Positions 26,392 through 33,418 of a stretch of DNA of 33,418 nt are shown piece by piece (within the stretch, counting starts at the first letter, position 1; the number at the start of each line of letters is the position of its first letter). Origin of the DNA: Gammaproteobacteria bacterium (lineage in GTDB: Bacteria > Pseudomonadota > Gammaproteobacteria > Chromatiales > Chromatiaceae); contig JAABSM010000044.1 of the NCBI GenBank assembly GCA_011390365.1, positions 1-33,418 of the forward strand. The letters are read 5' to 3'. The position numbers and the translations under genes are program-made. The notes under the pieces were generated by a model. The model worked only from the letters and a program-made list of their open reading frames with translations. It was not told where the DNA came from and did not search any database.

Positions 26392-29300
26392 CTACCCCTG
26401 ATTGCCGACCTCTCGCACCACCCGTATACCGATAATCGGGATATACTCATCCTTGTCCATGCCGGTGCGCTTGGAGTTGCGCATGCTCTGGGCCGGGCGG
26501 TTATAGGCGCTGCCGCGTACCACCCGCAGCTGGCAGTCCCCTTCGAGCCAGGCGCTGCCGTCTCCAGGCGCGTTGCGGTAGCTGGGATTGTAGCAGTCGG
26601 CGGTCCACTCCATGACGTTGCCGGCGGTATTGAACAGGCCGTAGGGGTTGGGTTTGAAGGTGCCCACCGGCGCCGTCGCCTTGCCATCCCACTTGCTGCT
26701 GCAATTGAAACAATTGGCCCGATTGAGGCCGATACTGCCGCCCCACCAGTAGTCGGTCTTGGTGCCGCCGCGAGCGGCATATTCCCACTCCGCCTCACTT
26801 GGCAGGCGATAGGTCTCGCCGGTCTGCTGGGAGAGCCATTCGCTATAGGCCACCGCGTCGTCGAAATTGACGTTTATCACCGGTCGATCGCCGCGTCCGA
26901 AACCATTGTCGTCGGGAAGCCGGCGCCCCGTCGCCCGGGCGAAGGCGTCGTATTCATCAAAGGTCACCTCGTAGGTTCCCATGTAGAAACTGAGGACCCG
27001 CACATGATGGTGCGGATTCTCTTCCTGCAACCAGGGGTCGCCCAGGTTGCCCATGGTGAATTCACCACCCCGAATGTAGCTGAGGGCGGGCGCCTCGCCT
27101 CCGTCGGCCAGCGCCTCGCGATAGGGGGTTCCGGTCTTCGGTTCGCCGGAACGGTCGACGGTGGCCGGCGCTTCTTCCTGGATCGGCGGCTCATCGGTGG
27201 CCGGGGTGTCGCCATCGCCTTCGGTTCCCGTTTCCGCGCCGGTCGTCGCGACGCCGCCGTCCTCCCCGCCAACCGGTGTATCCGGCTGCTCGGAGGGGGT
27301 ATTCGCCACGGGAGGCGCCTTGGGGCCGCCGCCCTGGGTCATGAACCAGTATCCGCCACCACCGCCAACCGCCGCCAACAACAGCAAGGTCACCACCAGC
27401 CCGGTCCTGGACTTGCGCGGGGCGACGTACTCGTTGCCCTCTTCATCGTAGGTTACCGTGCCGCGGCCCTTTTCGTTTTCAACCTGCTCATGCAGGCGAG
27501 ACAGGGCGTCCTCCACCTGGCGGCGCGCCTCTTCCGCCTCCTGACGGCGAAAATCCGCCTCTTCCGCCTCCACCTGGGCGTCGGTAAGGGCGCGCTTGAG
27601 GTCGTGCAGCTCGCCGGAGCGGCTCTCCAGAAACTCCTTGAGACCGGCGCGCTCGCTCTCGGAGCGCTTGAGCTCCTCCTGCTGCTTTTGCAGCTGCTTC
27701 TGCAGGGCCTCCATGCGCCGCATGGCCTGTTGCTGCTTCTCGGAGCCGGCGCCGCCGCCCCGCTCCTTCTCCGCCTGCTTGCGCGCCTCTTCCAGCTCCC
27801 TTTGCAACTTCTCGACCTGGCCGCCGGCCTTGGCCTCCACCTCCTTGAGCTGACGCCGCGCGGCATCCAGTTCGGTGGCCATGCGCTTGCGCTCCTCCTC
27901 CATGTGGCGGGCGCTCTGCTCGGCCATCGCCTGGGATCCCTTGACCTCCTCCAGCTGGCCCTCCAGCGCCGCCAGGGTGCGCTTGTACTCCTCCTCCTGG
28001 GCGCGTTCATTGCGCTCCCGTTCATCCAGCTCTTTCTGCAAGCGGGCGATGAGATCGCCGGAGCTGTCCAGCTCGCCCTGGCGCTGCTCCCGCTCCTTGG
28101 CGATCTTGTCGATCCCGGACTTGGCGCGATCCCGCTCCATGCGGGCCGCCTCCAGCTGATTGCGCAACTCTTCGGTGCGCCGCCTCGCCTCGGCGTCGCC
28201 CTTGGCGCTGCTCTCCTCGATCTCGCGACTGAGCTTGTCGATGCGCACGCCGCTCGCTTCCAGCACCTTACGGCTGGCGTGCTCCTCTTTCTGCAGCTCG
28301 CTGACCCGCTCGATCGCCTTTTCTTGCGTGGCCTGGGCGGCCTCCAGTTTCTTCTTGAGATCTTCCGACTTGGAGCGCTGGCTCTCGATGTCGTCGAGTC
28401 GATTCAAGGCATCCGAGAGTTCGCTCTCCAGGGTGCCGTGGCGCTCTTCCTGGCGGCTCAACTCCTCGTTAAAGGCAAGCTCGGTTTCGCTGGGTCGATT
28501 CTGCTTGCCCTTCCTGCCGTCGTCACCGGTGAGCAACTTGTCCATGCGTGCCAGGCGCTCACGCATCTGCGCCGCCTCCTCGGCATGGGCGCGGGTGCGT
28601 TCCAGTTCCGTATTCTTGGCTGCCAGACTCTCCTTGAGGCCCATCAGGGTCTCACGCATCTTCTGGCGTTCCTGTTCTCGCACGGCCATCGCTTGTTTTT
28701 CCGACTCCCGTTTCGCCTTTGATCGATCTATGGCCGCCTTGGCCTTCTTCAGTTTGTCGAGGTATTCCTTGGAAGCGGTTTCTGCTTCCGCGAGGCGGCG
28801 CTTGAGCGCCTCGACCTCCGTCCCCGTATCGCCGCCGGATCGCTTCGGTTCCGCCGTCTCCGGCCTGGCCGCCGACGCGCCATCCGCCTTGGCAACGGCC
28901 GCGGGCTTGCCGATACGCTCCTCGGGAATGCCGCCCTCAAGGTAAAATGCGTCGTATCCGCGGTCGATCAAGGCAAAGGCGGCGGCGGCGGCGCGCTTGT
29001 CGCCGCTTTCACAGCAAACGTAGGTCTTGCCGTCGTCAAGCCGCTCGATACGCGAACGAAAGCCATCGAACGGGACATTGATCGCGCCCTCCATGGACCC
29101 CGCCGCGAACTCCTCCGGCGTGCGCACATCCAGCCACACCGCCCCCTCCGTGATCCGCCCCTGGGCATCCTTGAGCTTCATGCCGCTGTTCAGCGGCTTG
29201 TGGACGTAACGCAGGAAATCCTCGCGGGAGAGCCTGACCACGACCCCGTCGGTCAACAGGGAGATGGTGGCGTTACGGGGAAAGCCGGAGAGCAGCGCAT

Positions 29301-29946
29301 CCTCGCCAAAGCGATCCCCGGGGCCGAGGCGATTGACCAGTTTGCCGCCGACGACGACATCCGCCTTGCCCTTGTGCATCAGGTAGTAGAAGTCGCCAAC
29401 CTCCCCTTCCAGGATGATCTTGTCGCCCTTGGCGACCTCCATCTCCTCCATCTTCATCATCACGCCCTGGATGCTGGAGGCGGGCAGGCGCTGAAAGACC
29501 TCGGAGCGCAACAGTTGCGTCATCCAGTCGTCGTCTCCGCCGACTTCGTCGGAGACCTCGTAATCGGTACCACCCCCTACGGAGAGCAGCTTGCTCAGCA
29601 AGTGGTTGTCGACCACCACCACCCGCGCACCCTTCCTGGCCTTGGCCGACATCTTGCGCGGGATATCGTGGGCGATGGGAAAACGCGCGGTGGCGCTGCC
29701 GGCGGCGACACTATCCACATCCTTGTCATCCACCTGAAGGATCAGTTCGCCATCCAGCAGGTAGATATTGTGCGGATCCGTATCACCCTGCCGAAACGCA
29801 TACTCCCCCTTGCCCAGATCGCGGAACTCGGAGCTGTCCTTGAGAGTCGTAAGATCTTCTATCGAAAGGGTATTTAGCGGAACCAGATTCTTCAGCAGTT
29901 CCAGCGGATCCGCCTTCTTCTTATCGTCTTTTGAGAAAAAACCCAT
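26392..29946 (-). CDS. Giant chimera: cNMP-binding x2, rhodanese, coiled coil, TM, FGE-like
   Basis: The product has 1184 residues and no signal peptide. Order: a degenerate cyclic-nucleotide-binding fold (about 20-125, no phosphate cassette). A second, intact-looking one follows (145-250) with phosphate-binding cassette FGEDALLSGFPRNAT (213-227). Next is a rhodanese domain (258-345) with active-site loop CESGDKR (Cys312 to Arg318). Then comes a very long charged coiled coil (about 375-825), one membrane helix (849-867), a Pro/Gly/Asp/Glu-rich linker (870-950), and a formylglycine-generating-enzyme/SUMF-like domain (955-1180) with YIRGGEFTMGN, RLPSEAEWEYAARGG and NPYGLFNTAGNVMEWTADCY. The N-terminal part should be cytosolic and the FGE-like domain periplasmic. 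It may sense a nucleotide inside and bind or modify something outside. It stands alone; its 29946 start has a weak ribosome site. Confidence 0.9.
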   Translation of the reverse strand: MGFFSKDDKKKADPLELLKNLVPLNTLSIEDLTTLKDSSEFRDLGKGEYAFRQGDTDPHNIYLLDGELILQVDDKDVDSVAAGSATARFPIAHDIPRKMSAKARKGARVVVVDNHLLSKLLSVGGGTDYEVSDEVGGDDDWMTQLLRSEVFQRLPASSIQGVMMKMEEMEVAKGDKIILEGEVGDFYYLMHKGKADVVVGGKLVNRLGPGDRFGEDALLSGFPRNATISLLTDGVVVRLSREDFLRYVHKPLNSGMKLKDAQGRITEGAVWLDVRTPEEFAAGSMEGAINVPFDGFRSRIERLDDGKTYVCCESGDKRAAAAAFALIDRGYDAFYLEGGIPEERIGKPAAVAKADGASAARPETAEPKRSGGDTGTEVEALKRRLAEAETASKEYLDKLKKAKAAIDRSKAKRESEKQAMAVREQERQKMRETLMGLKESLAAKNTELERTRAHAEEAAQMRERLARMDKLLTGDDGRKGKQNRPSETELAFNEELSRQEERHGTLESELSDALNRLDDIESQRSKSEDLKKKLEAAQATQEKAIERVSELQKEEHASRKVLEASGVRIDKLSREIEESSAKGDAEARRRTEELRNQLEAARMERDRAKSGIDKIAKEREQRQGELDSSGDLIARLQKELDERERNERAQEEEYKRTLAALEGQLEEVKGSQAMAEQSARHMEEERKRMATELDAARRQLKEVEAKAGGQVEKLQRELEEARKQAEKERGGGAGSEKQQQAMRRMEALQKQLQKQQEELKRSESERAGLKEFLESRSGELHDLKRALTDAQVEAEEADFRRQEAEEARRQVEDALSRLHEQVENEKGRGTVTYDEEGNEYVAPRKSRTGLVVTLLLLAAVGGGGGYWFMTQGGGPKAPPVANTPSEQPDTPVGGEDGGVATTGAETGTEGDGDTPATDEPPIQEEAPATVDRSGEPKTGTPYREALADGGEAPALSYIRGGEFTMGNLGDPWLQEENPHHHVRVLSFYMGTYEVTFDEYDAFARATGRRLPDDNGFGRGDRPVINVNFDDAVAYSEWLSQQTGETYRLPSEAEWEYAARGGTKTDYWWGGSIGLNRANCFNCSSKWDGKATAPVGTFKPNPYGLFNTAGNVMEWTADCYNPSYRNAPGDGSAWLEGDCQLRVVRGSAYNRPAQSMRNSKRTGMDKDEYIPIIGIRVVREVGNQG

Positions 29947-30228
29947 CGCTTGATCTCCCGCGGGAGCGGTCTGTCCTTAGAATGTCAATCACGGTGCATG
30001 CGGCGCTGTCCGAACGATACGGCAACACGCGGTAGACTAACGCATTCGCGACGTTTAAGCCAGCCGAAACGATCGTCGCCAAAGCACGATCGGCGGCCCG
30101 TCACACCCTGGCCAGAAGGGCGAGCGATCACTTCGACCTTTGCGCGATTCCCCGTTTCACGTCGCTGGGGATAGCGCCGCGGATTGGGCTACAATAGGCC
30201 ATCGGTGAACCAGGGAGACGCATCGGGA

Positions 30229-31434
30229 ATGCTCGGCGGAGAGGAGATAATCAGGGAGGCGGAGAGGTGCGTGAAGTGCGCCTACTGTCTGCCCCATTGC
30301 CCCACCTACCGGCTACTGGAACGGGAGACGGACTCGCCCCGCGGCCGTATCGAGCTGATACGACGGGTCGCCGAGGGCGGACTCGCCCCGACCGAGGCGG
30401 CGCGATACCTCGACCCCTGTCTGAGTTGTCGCGCCTGTGAACGCTGCTGCCCGTCAAAGGTCGACTACGGCGCCCTGATCGCCGCCGCGAGGGTCCGCCA
30501 GCGCGACGCCCTCTCCCCTGGCCGACGGCTGGCCGCGGATCAGCTCCGGCGTCTGCTCGCGAAGCTGCCCTATTCACCCCTCGCCCCCTGGCTGAGCCGC
30601 ATCGGCTGGCCGCTGGCGAAAGGCCTGGCGGCAAGCGCCGCGCCGCGCCATGCCCGGCTGTTCCGACGTCCTCCCCGCCCCGGCGTCTGGCGAAACCGTT
30701 ATCCGGCAAAGCAACCCAACGGCGCCAGGGTCGCCCTCTTCACCGGCTGCGTCGCGCGGCTGAGCGAAGGTGAAACGGTCAGCGCGGCGATCACCGTCCT
30801 CAACCATCTCGGCTACGAGGTGCTGATTCCCGACAAGCAGTCCTGCTGCGGGGCCATGGATCGCCATGCCGGCGACAGCGAAGCCGAAGCGCGGCTGGGT
30901 CAGAACAATCGCCGCGTCTTCAGCCTACCGGACACCGAGGCAATGCTGTTTCTCGCCAGCGGCTGCGGCCAGCAACTGCTCGAATCCGCGCCGCCGCTGA
31001 CGATTCCGGTTCGCGAAGTCTGCGACTTTGTGGTCGCCAGCACCCATTTCAAACAACTCGCGCCGCGCCCGCTGAAGGCCCGGGCGGCGCTGCACACCCC
31101 ATGCAGCCACAGGAACCTGCCCGAAGCCGACGCCCCCCTGCGCATGCTTACGGCGATCCCGCGACTGGAAACGCGCCCCCTGGATGAAGACGGGCTGTGC
31201 TGCGGCGGCGCGGGACTCTACCTGTTGACCCAACCGACGCTTTCCGACAGGCTGGCGGAGAACAAGCGGCGCCAGATGATCGATGACGGCGCGGATCTAC
31301 TGCTGACCACCAACACCGGCTGCGCATTGCAGCTCAGCGGCAGCCTGGCCGATGGCGCCCCCCGGGTCGTCCATCCCATCGTGCTGCTGGCCGAGCAACT
31401 GGATACGGAAAACACTCAACGAGGCCCGACATGA
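30229..31434 (+). CDS. glcF: GlcF-like Fe-S oxidoreductase subunit
   Basis: The 401-residue protein has two 4Fe-4S motifs: C14-C17-C20-C24 (CVKCAYCLPHC) and the CLSCRACERCC set near residue 65-76. Two CCG domains follow, with SCCGAMDRHAGD and LCCGGAGLYLL. This is the layout of the glycolate oxidase Fe-S subunit GlcF, which hands electrons from the flavoprotein GlcD/GlcE to the respiratory chain. No glcD or glcE is in the window, so the partner is elsewhere or different. The frame opens at TTG 30184; ATG 30229 is chosen because homology begins there and GGGAG lies about 12 bases upstream. The TGA overlaps the AAA+ ATPase start (ATGA). Confidence 0.85.
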   Translation: MLGGEEIIREAERCVKCAYCLPHCPTYRLLERETDSPRGRIELIRRVAEGGLAPTEAARYLDPCLSCRACERCCPSKVDYGALIAAARVRQRDALSPGRRLAADQLRRLLAKLPYSPLAPWLSRIGWPLAKGLAASAAPRHARLFRRPPRPGVWRNRYPAKQPNGARVALFTGCVARLSEGETVSAAITVLNHLGYEVLIPDKQSCCGAMDRHAGDSEAEARLGQNNRRVFSLPDTEAMLFLASGCGQQLLESAPPLTIPVREVCDFVVASTHFKQLAPRPLKARAALHTPCSHRNLPEADAPLRMLTAIPRLETRPLDEDGLCCGGAGLYLLTQPTLSDRLAENKRRQMIDDGADLLLTTNTGCALQLSGSLADGAPRVVHPIVLLAEQLDTENTQRGPT

Positions 31435-32903
31435 AGGAACTCCATGACCTGGAACTGCTCCTCACCTCCCACACGCCGATCATCGTCATCGAATCGATCG
31501 AAGAGCTGCGCCTGATCCGGCTTATCGTCAACCTCGGGCTCAAACTGGAGCTGCCGGTATACCAGTGGGCCGCCACCGAGGGAATGAAACGGGTCGACAT
31601 CGAGATGAACGCCCAGAAGCTGACCGCGGAACCGGTGGAGGCGCTCAAGCACATCAAATCCCTCTACAAGGCAGGCATCTTTCTGATGCTCGACTTCCAC
31701 CCCTATCTGGAAGACCCGATCCTGGTGCGCCTGATCAAGGAGATCGCCCAGGATTTCGAATCCGTGCCGCGCACCCTCATCTTCGTCAGCCACGCCCTCG
31801 ATACGCCGCCCGAGCTGAAGCACATCACCGCCCGCTTCGACCTGCAACTGCCGGACCTGGCCGGCATCAAGTCGCTGATCCGCGAGGAGGCCAAGCGCTG
31901 GCAGACCCGCTATCAATACCGCCGCATCAAGGCCGACCCCGAGGCGGTCGCCCGCCTCGCCCAGAACCTGGTGGGCATCACCGCCACCGACGCCCGCCGC
32001 CTGATCCGCCGCGCGATCGAGGACGACGGCGTGATCAATCACGACGACCTGCCCGAGGTGATGCAGGCCAAGTACCAGCTGCTCAACAAGGACGGCGTCA
32101 TCAGCTTCGAGTACGACACCGCCGAGCTCTCGGACGTGGCCGGCCTGTCCCGTCTCAAGGAGTGGCTGGAACACCGCCGCAAGGCCTTCGAAGGCAACGC
32201 CGGCCGCCTCGACCGCCCCAAGGGGATCATGCTGCTGGGGGTACAGGGCGGCGGCAAAAGCCTCGCCGCCAAGGCGGTCGCCGGCAGCTTCGGCGTACCC
32301 CTGCTGCGCCTCGACTTCGGCTCCCTCTACAACAAATACTACGGCGAAACCGAGAAGAACCTGCGCCAGGCGCTGCGCACCGCCGAGGTAATGTCGCCCT
32401 GCGTGCTGTGGATGGACGAGATCGAGAAGGGCATCGCCCACAGCGGCAACGACGAAGGCGTCTCGCAACGGGTGCTGGGAGGGATGCTGACCTGGATGGC
32501 GGAGAACGACAAGAAGGTCTTCATCGTCGCCACCTCCAACGACATCCAGAAGCTCCCGGCGGAGCTGGTACGCAAGGGACGCCTGGACGAGATCTTCTTC
32601 GTCGACCTGCCCACCCCCAAGGTGCGGGTGGAGATCTTCAAGATCCATCTGCGCCGTCGCAACCTCGCCCCCGGCGGCTTCGACCTGGAGTACATGGCGG
32701 CGTGCAGCGACGGCTTCACCGGCGCCGAGATCGAACAGGCCATCGTCTCGGCGATGTACGCCGCCCACGCCAGCAATCAGCAACTGGATACCGAGCGGGT
32801 CATCACCGAACTGGAACGCACCAGCCCGCTATCGGTGGTGATGGCGGAACAGATCCAGCAGCTCCGAATCTGGGCCGCGGATCGCACCGTGCCCGCGGAT
32901 TAG
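31431..32903 (+). CDS. Ycf46-like AAA+ ATPase
   Basis: The 490-residue protein has an N-terminal non-ATPase domain (about 1-220; begins LHDLELLLTSHTPIIVIESIEE), which is typical of Ycf46 proteins, followed by an AAA module. Walker A GVQGGGKS is at 270-277, Walker B VLWMDE at 325-330, sensor-1 ATSND at 367-371 and the arginine-finger region RKGR at 381-384; the lid follows to about 465. Ycf46 proteins occur in cyanobacteria, plastids and some proteobacteria; their target is poorly known, with roles in CO2 uptake or photosynthesis suggested in cyanobacteria. Here the gene is translationally coupled to the GlcF-like gene, which makes that Fe-S protein its most likely client (inference). Confidence 0.9.
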   Translation: MKELHDLELLLTSHTPIIVIESIEELRLIRLIVNLGLKLELPVYQWAATEGMKRVDIEMNAQKLTAEPVEALKHIKSLYKAGIFLMLDFHPYLEDPILVRLIKEIAQDFESVPRTLIFVSHALDTPPELKHITARFDLQLPDLAGIKSLIREEAKRWQTRYQYRRIKADPEAVARLAQNLVGITATDARRLIRRAIEDDGVINHDDLPEVMQAKYQLLNKDGVISFEYDTAELSDVAGLSRLKEWLEHRRKAFEGNAGRLDRPKGIMLLGVQGGGKSLAAKAVAGSFGVPLLRLDFGSLYNKYYGETEKNLRQALRTAEVMSPCVLWMDEIEKGIAHSGNDEGVSQRVLGGMLTWMAENDKKVFIVATSNDIQKLPAELVRKGRLDEIFFVDLPTPKVRVEIFKIHLRRRNLAPGGFDLEYMAACSDGFTGAEIEQAIVSAMYAAHASNQQLDTERVITELERTSPLSVVMAEQIQQLRIWAADRTVPAD

Positions 32904-33418
32904 GGAAACCCCGGTTATCGATGCGGCATCTGCCTGGAGTACCGCCCTGGGGCCGTACGATAGCCCTTCACGCGCCAAGGCGTATACCATGTCATTCCAT
33001 TAGCGCCACGCCAGGCTCCCGCCCTTGATGCGCCTTGTTCCGGAGCAGGCCGGAAATCGTCGGACCGGCATGGGATGCGCCGAATAAAAGCCTTGTCGCT
33101 CGGTCGACGGCACATCCTATGCAGAACCAAAAACGCTCGGCTTACCCACGAAATGAGGCGCATCATTCCCGGAAAATGCCACGATGGCTCATCTTAATGA
33201 CATTGAACGCGTGTACTCCTTCCCCGAGCCGGGTCGATATCCACGAGACACACAACGGCCACGGCAATGGGACACGATTCGGGTCGCAATGGAAAACAGC
33301 GCCCCATCGCGACGCCGTAACACCTCGCTTACAGGAACGCATTTCCCGCGAAGGGCGGACAGGATCTTGCGCGCCGGCTTCCCGAAGGCGCTGCGCTCCA
33401 CGACCACCACCTCGCCAT
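32904..33418. other. Right-end intergenic region with no credible gene
   Basis: No convincing coding region lies here. Short open frames (32915-33166 minus, 33189-33410 minus) are arginine-rich and overlap the repeat, and I recognise neither. The minus frame from the right edge (EVVVVERSAFGKPARKILSA onward) is open through the edge and could be a gene fragment. ATGTCATT at 32989-32996 resembles the element-end motif in inverted orientation, so a full element of about 218 bp could lie at 32988-33205. Confidence 0.45.
33088..33205 (+). mobile_element. Repeated mobile-element terminus, copy 2
   Basis: This is the second copy of the sequence at 1-118, same orientation, gapless, about 88% identical. 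Divergence starts right after TTAATGACATTGA. The frame-3 reading on the plus strand ends in the same TAA as copy 1. The element end abuts unrelated sequence, as in copy 1, where the tag fragment follows. Confidence 0.6.

Noticed and set aside
27004-28722. Plus-strand frame of 572 codons opposite the giant coiled-coil gene
   Set aside because: Its leucine-rich low-complexity product is the mirror of Glu/Lys/Arg codons in the coiled coil, and the sense product has clear domains.
31416-32783. Minus-strand frame of 455 codons opposite the Ycf46-like ATPase
   Set aside because: It is an antisense shadow; the sense strand carries Walker and sensor motifs.
31565-33028. Second plus-strand frame of 487 codons over the Ycf46-like gene
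   Set aside because: Its Arg/Pro/Gly-rich product is in a shifted frame of a recognised gene and is not independent coding.
32915-33166. Minus-strand frame of 83 codons near the right end
   Set aside because: It is arginine-rich, unrecognised, and overlaps the repeated element terminus that more probably reads on the other strand.

Overview
The window is GC-rich gammaproteobacterial chromosome from a nitrogen fixer. The evidence is a nifE-nifN-nifX operon with accessory nif genes and ferredoxins, and proteobacterial-style aroE, djlA, tadA, ygfZ and recQ. A sulfur-oxidizing Chromatiales or Sedimenticola/Thiodiazotropha-type host is a reasonable guess, but nothing here proves it. No rRNA, tRNA or CRISPR array was found.

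Layout. (1) 1-566: a scrap heap of insertion-sequence ends. A 21-codon piece of tag lies between two facing element ends, followed by a transposase-tail-like remnant and the last 34 codons of groEL with its terminator. (2) 806-5488: a small methyltransferase converges on a minus-strand operon of periplasmic sugar-type binding protein, membrane HAMP-PAS-GGDEF diguanylate cyclase and GT-C-like membrane glycosyltransferase, which looks like a ligand-to-c-di-GMP sensory unit. (3) 5941-12010: the minus-strand nif operon nifE-nifN-nifX-rseC-like-DUF269-DUF683-fdxB-[2Fe-2S] ferredoxin-hypothetical. A textbook sigma-54 promoter and a NifA-type upstream site stand before nifE, and a hairpin terminator follows the last gene. 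NifEN is the FeMo-co scaffold, NifX and its associates handle cofactor precursors, and the ferredoxins and RseC-like protein point to electron supply. (4) 12489-13439: a metallo-beta-lactamase-fold hydrolase, then about 770 bp of nested repeats. (5) 14214-25593: housekeeping genes aroE, an SpmA/SpmB fusion, a lipoprotein, recQ, a conserved hypothetical, ygfZ, an ABC exporter pair, a second lipoprotein, and djlA-tadA with a heptanucleotide tract forming the end of tadA. (6) 25743-32903: a small acidic protein, a giant 1184-residue chimeric protein (cNMP-binding x2, rhodanese, long coiled coil, one membrane segment, formylglycine-generating-enzyme-like domain), and an overlapping pair of GlcF-like Fe-S protein and Ycf46-like AAA+ ATPase. 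(7) 32904-33418: no clear gene, but a second copy of the 118-bp sequence that opens the window.

Two architectures stand out. One is the 1184-residue protein, which joins a nucleotide sensor, a sulfur-transfer fold and an external sulfatase-modifying-factor-like domain through a coiled coil. The other is the set of paired inverted arms built from short units (caggat, cacaga, cacgaat) that sit in at least six intergenic gaps, two of them inside the nif operon.
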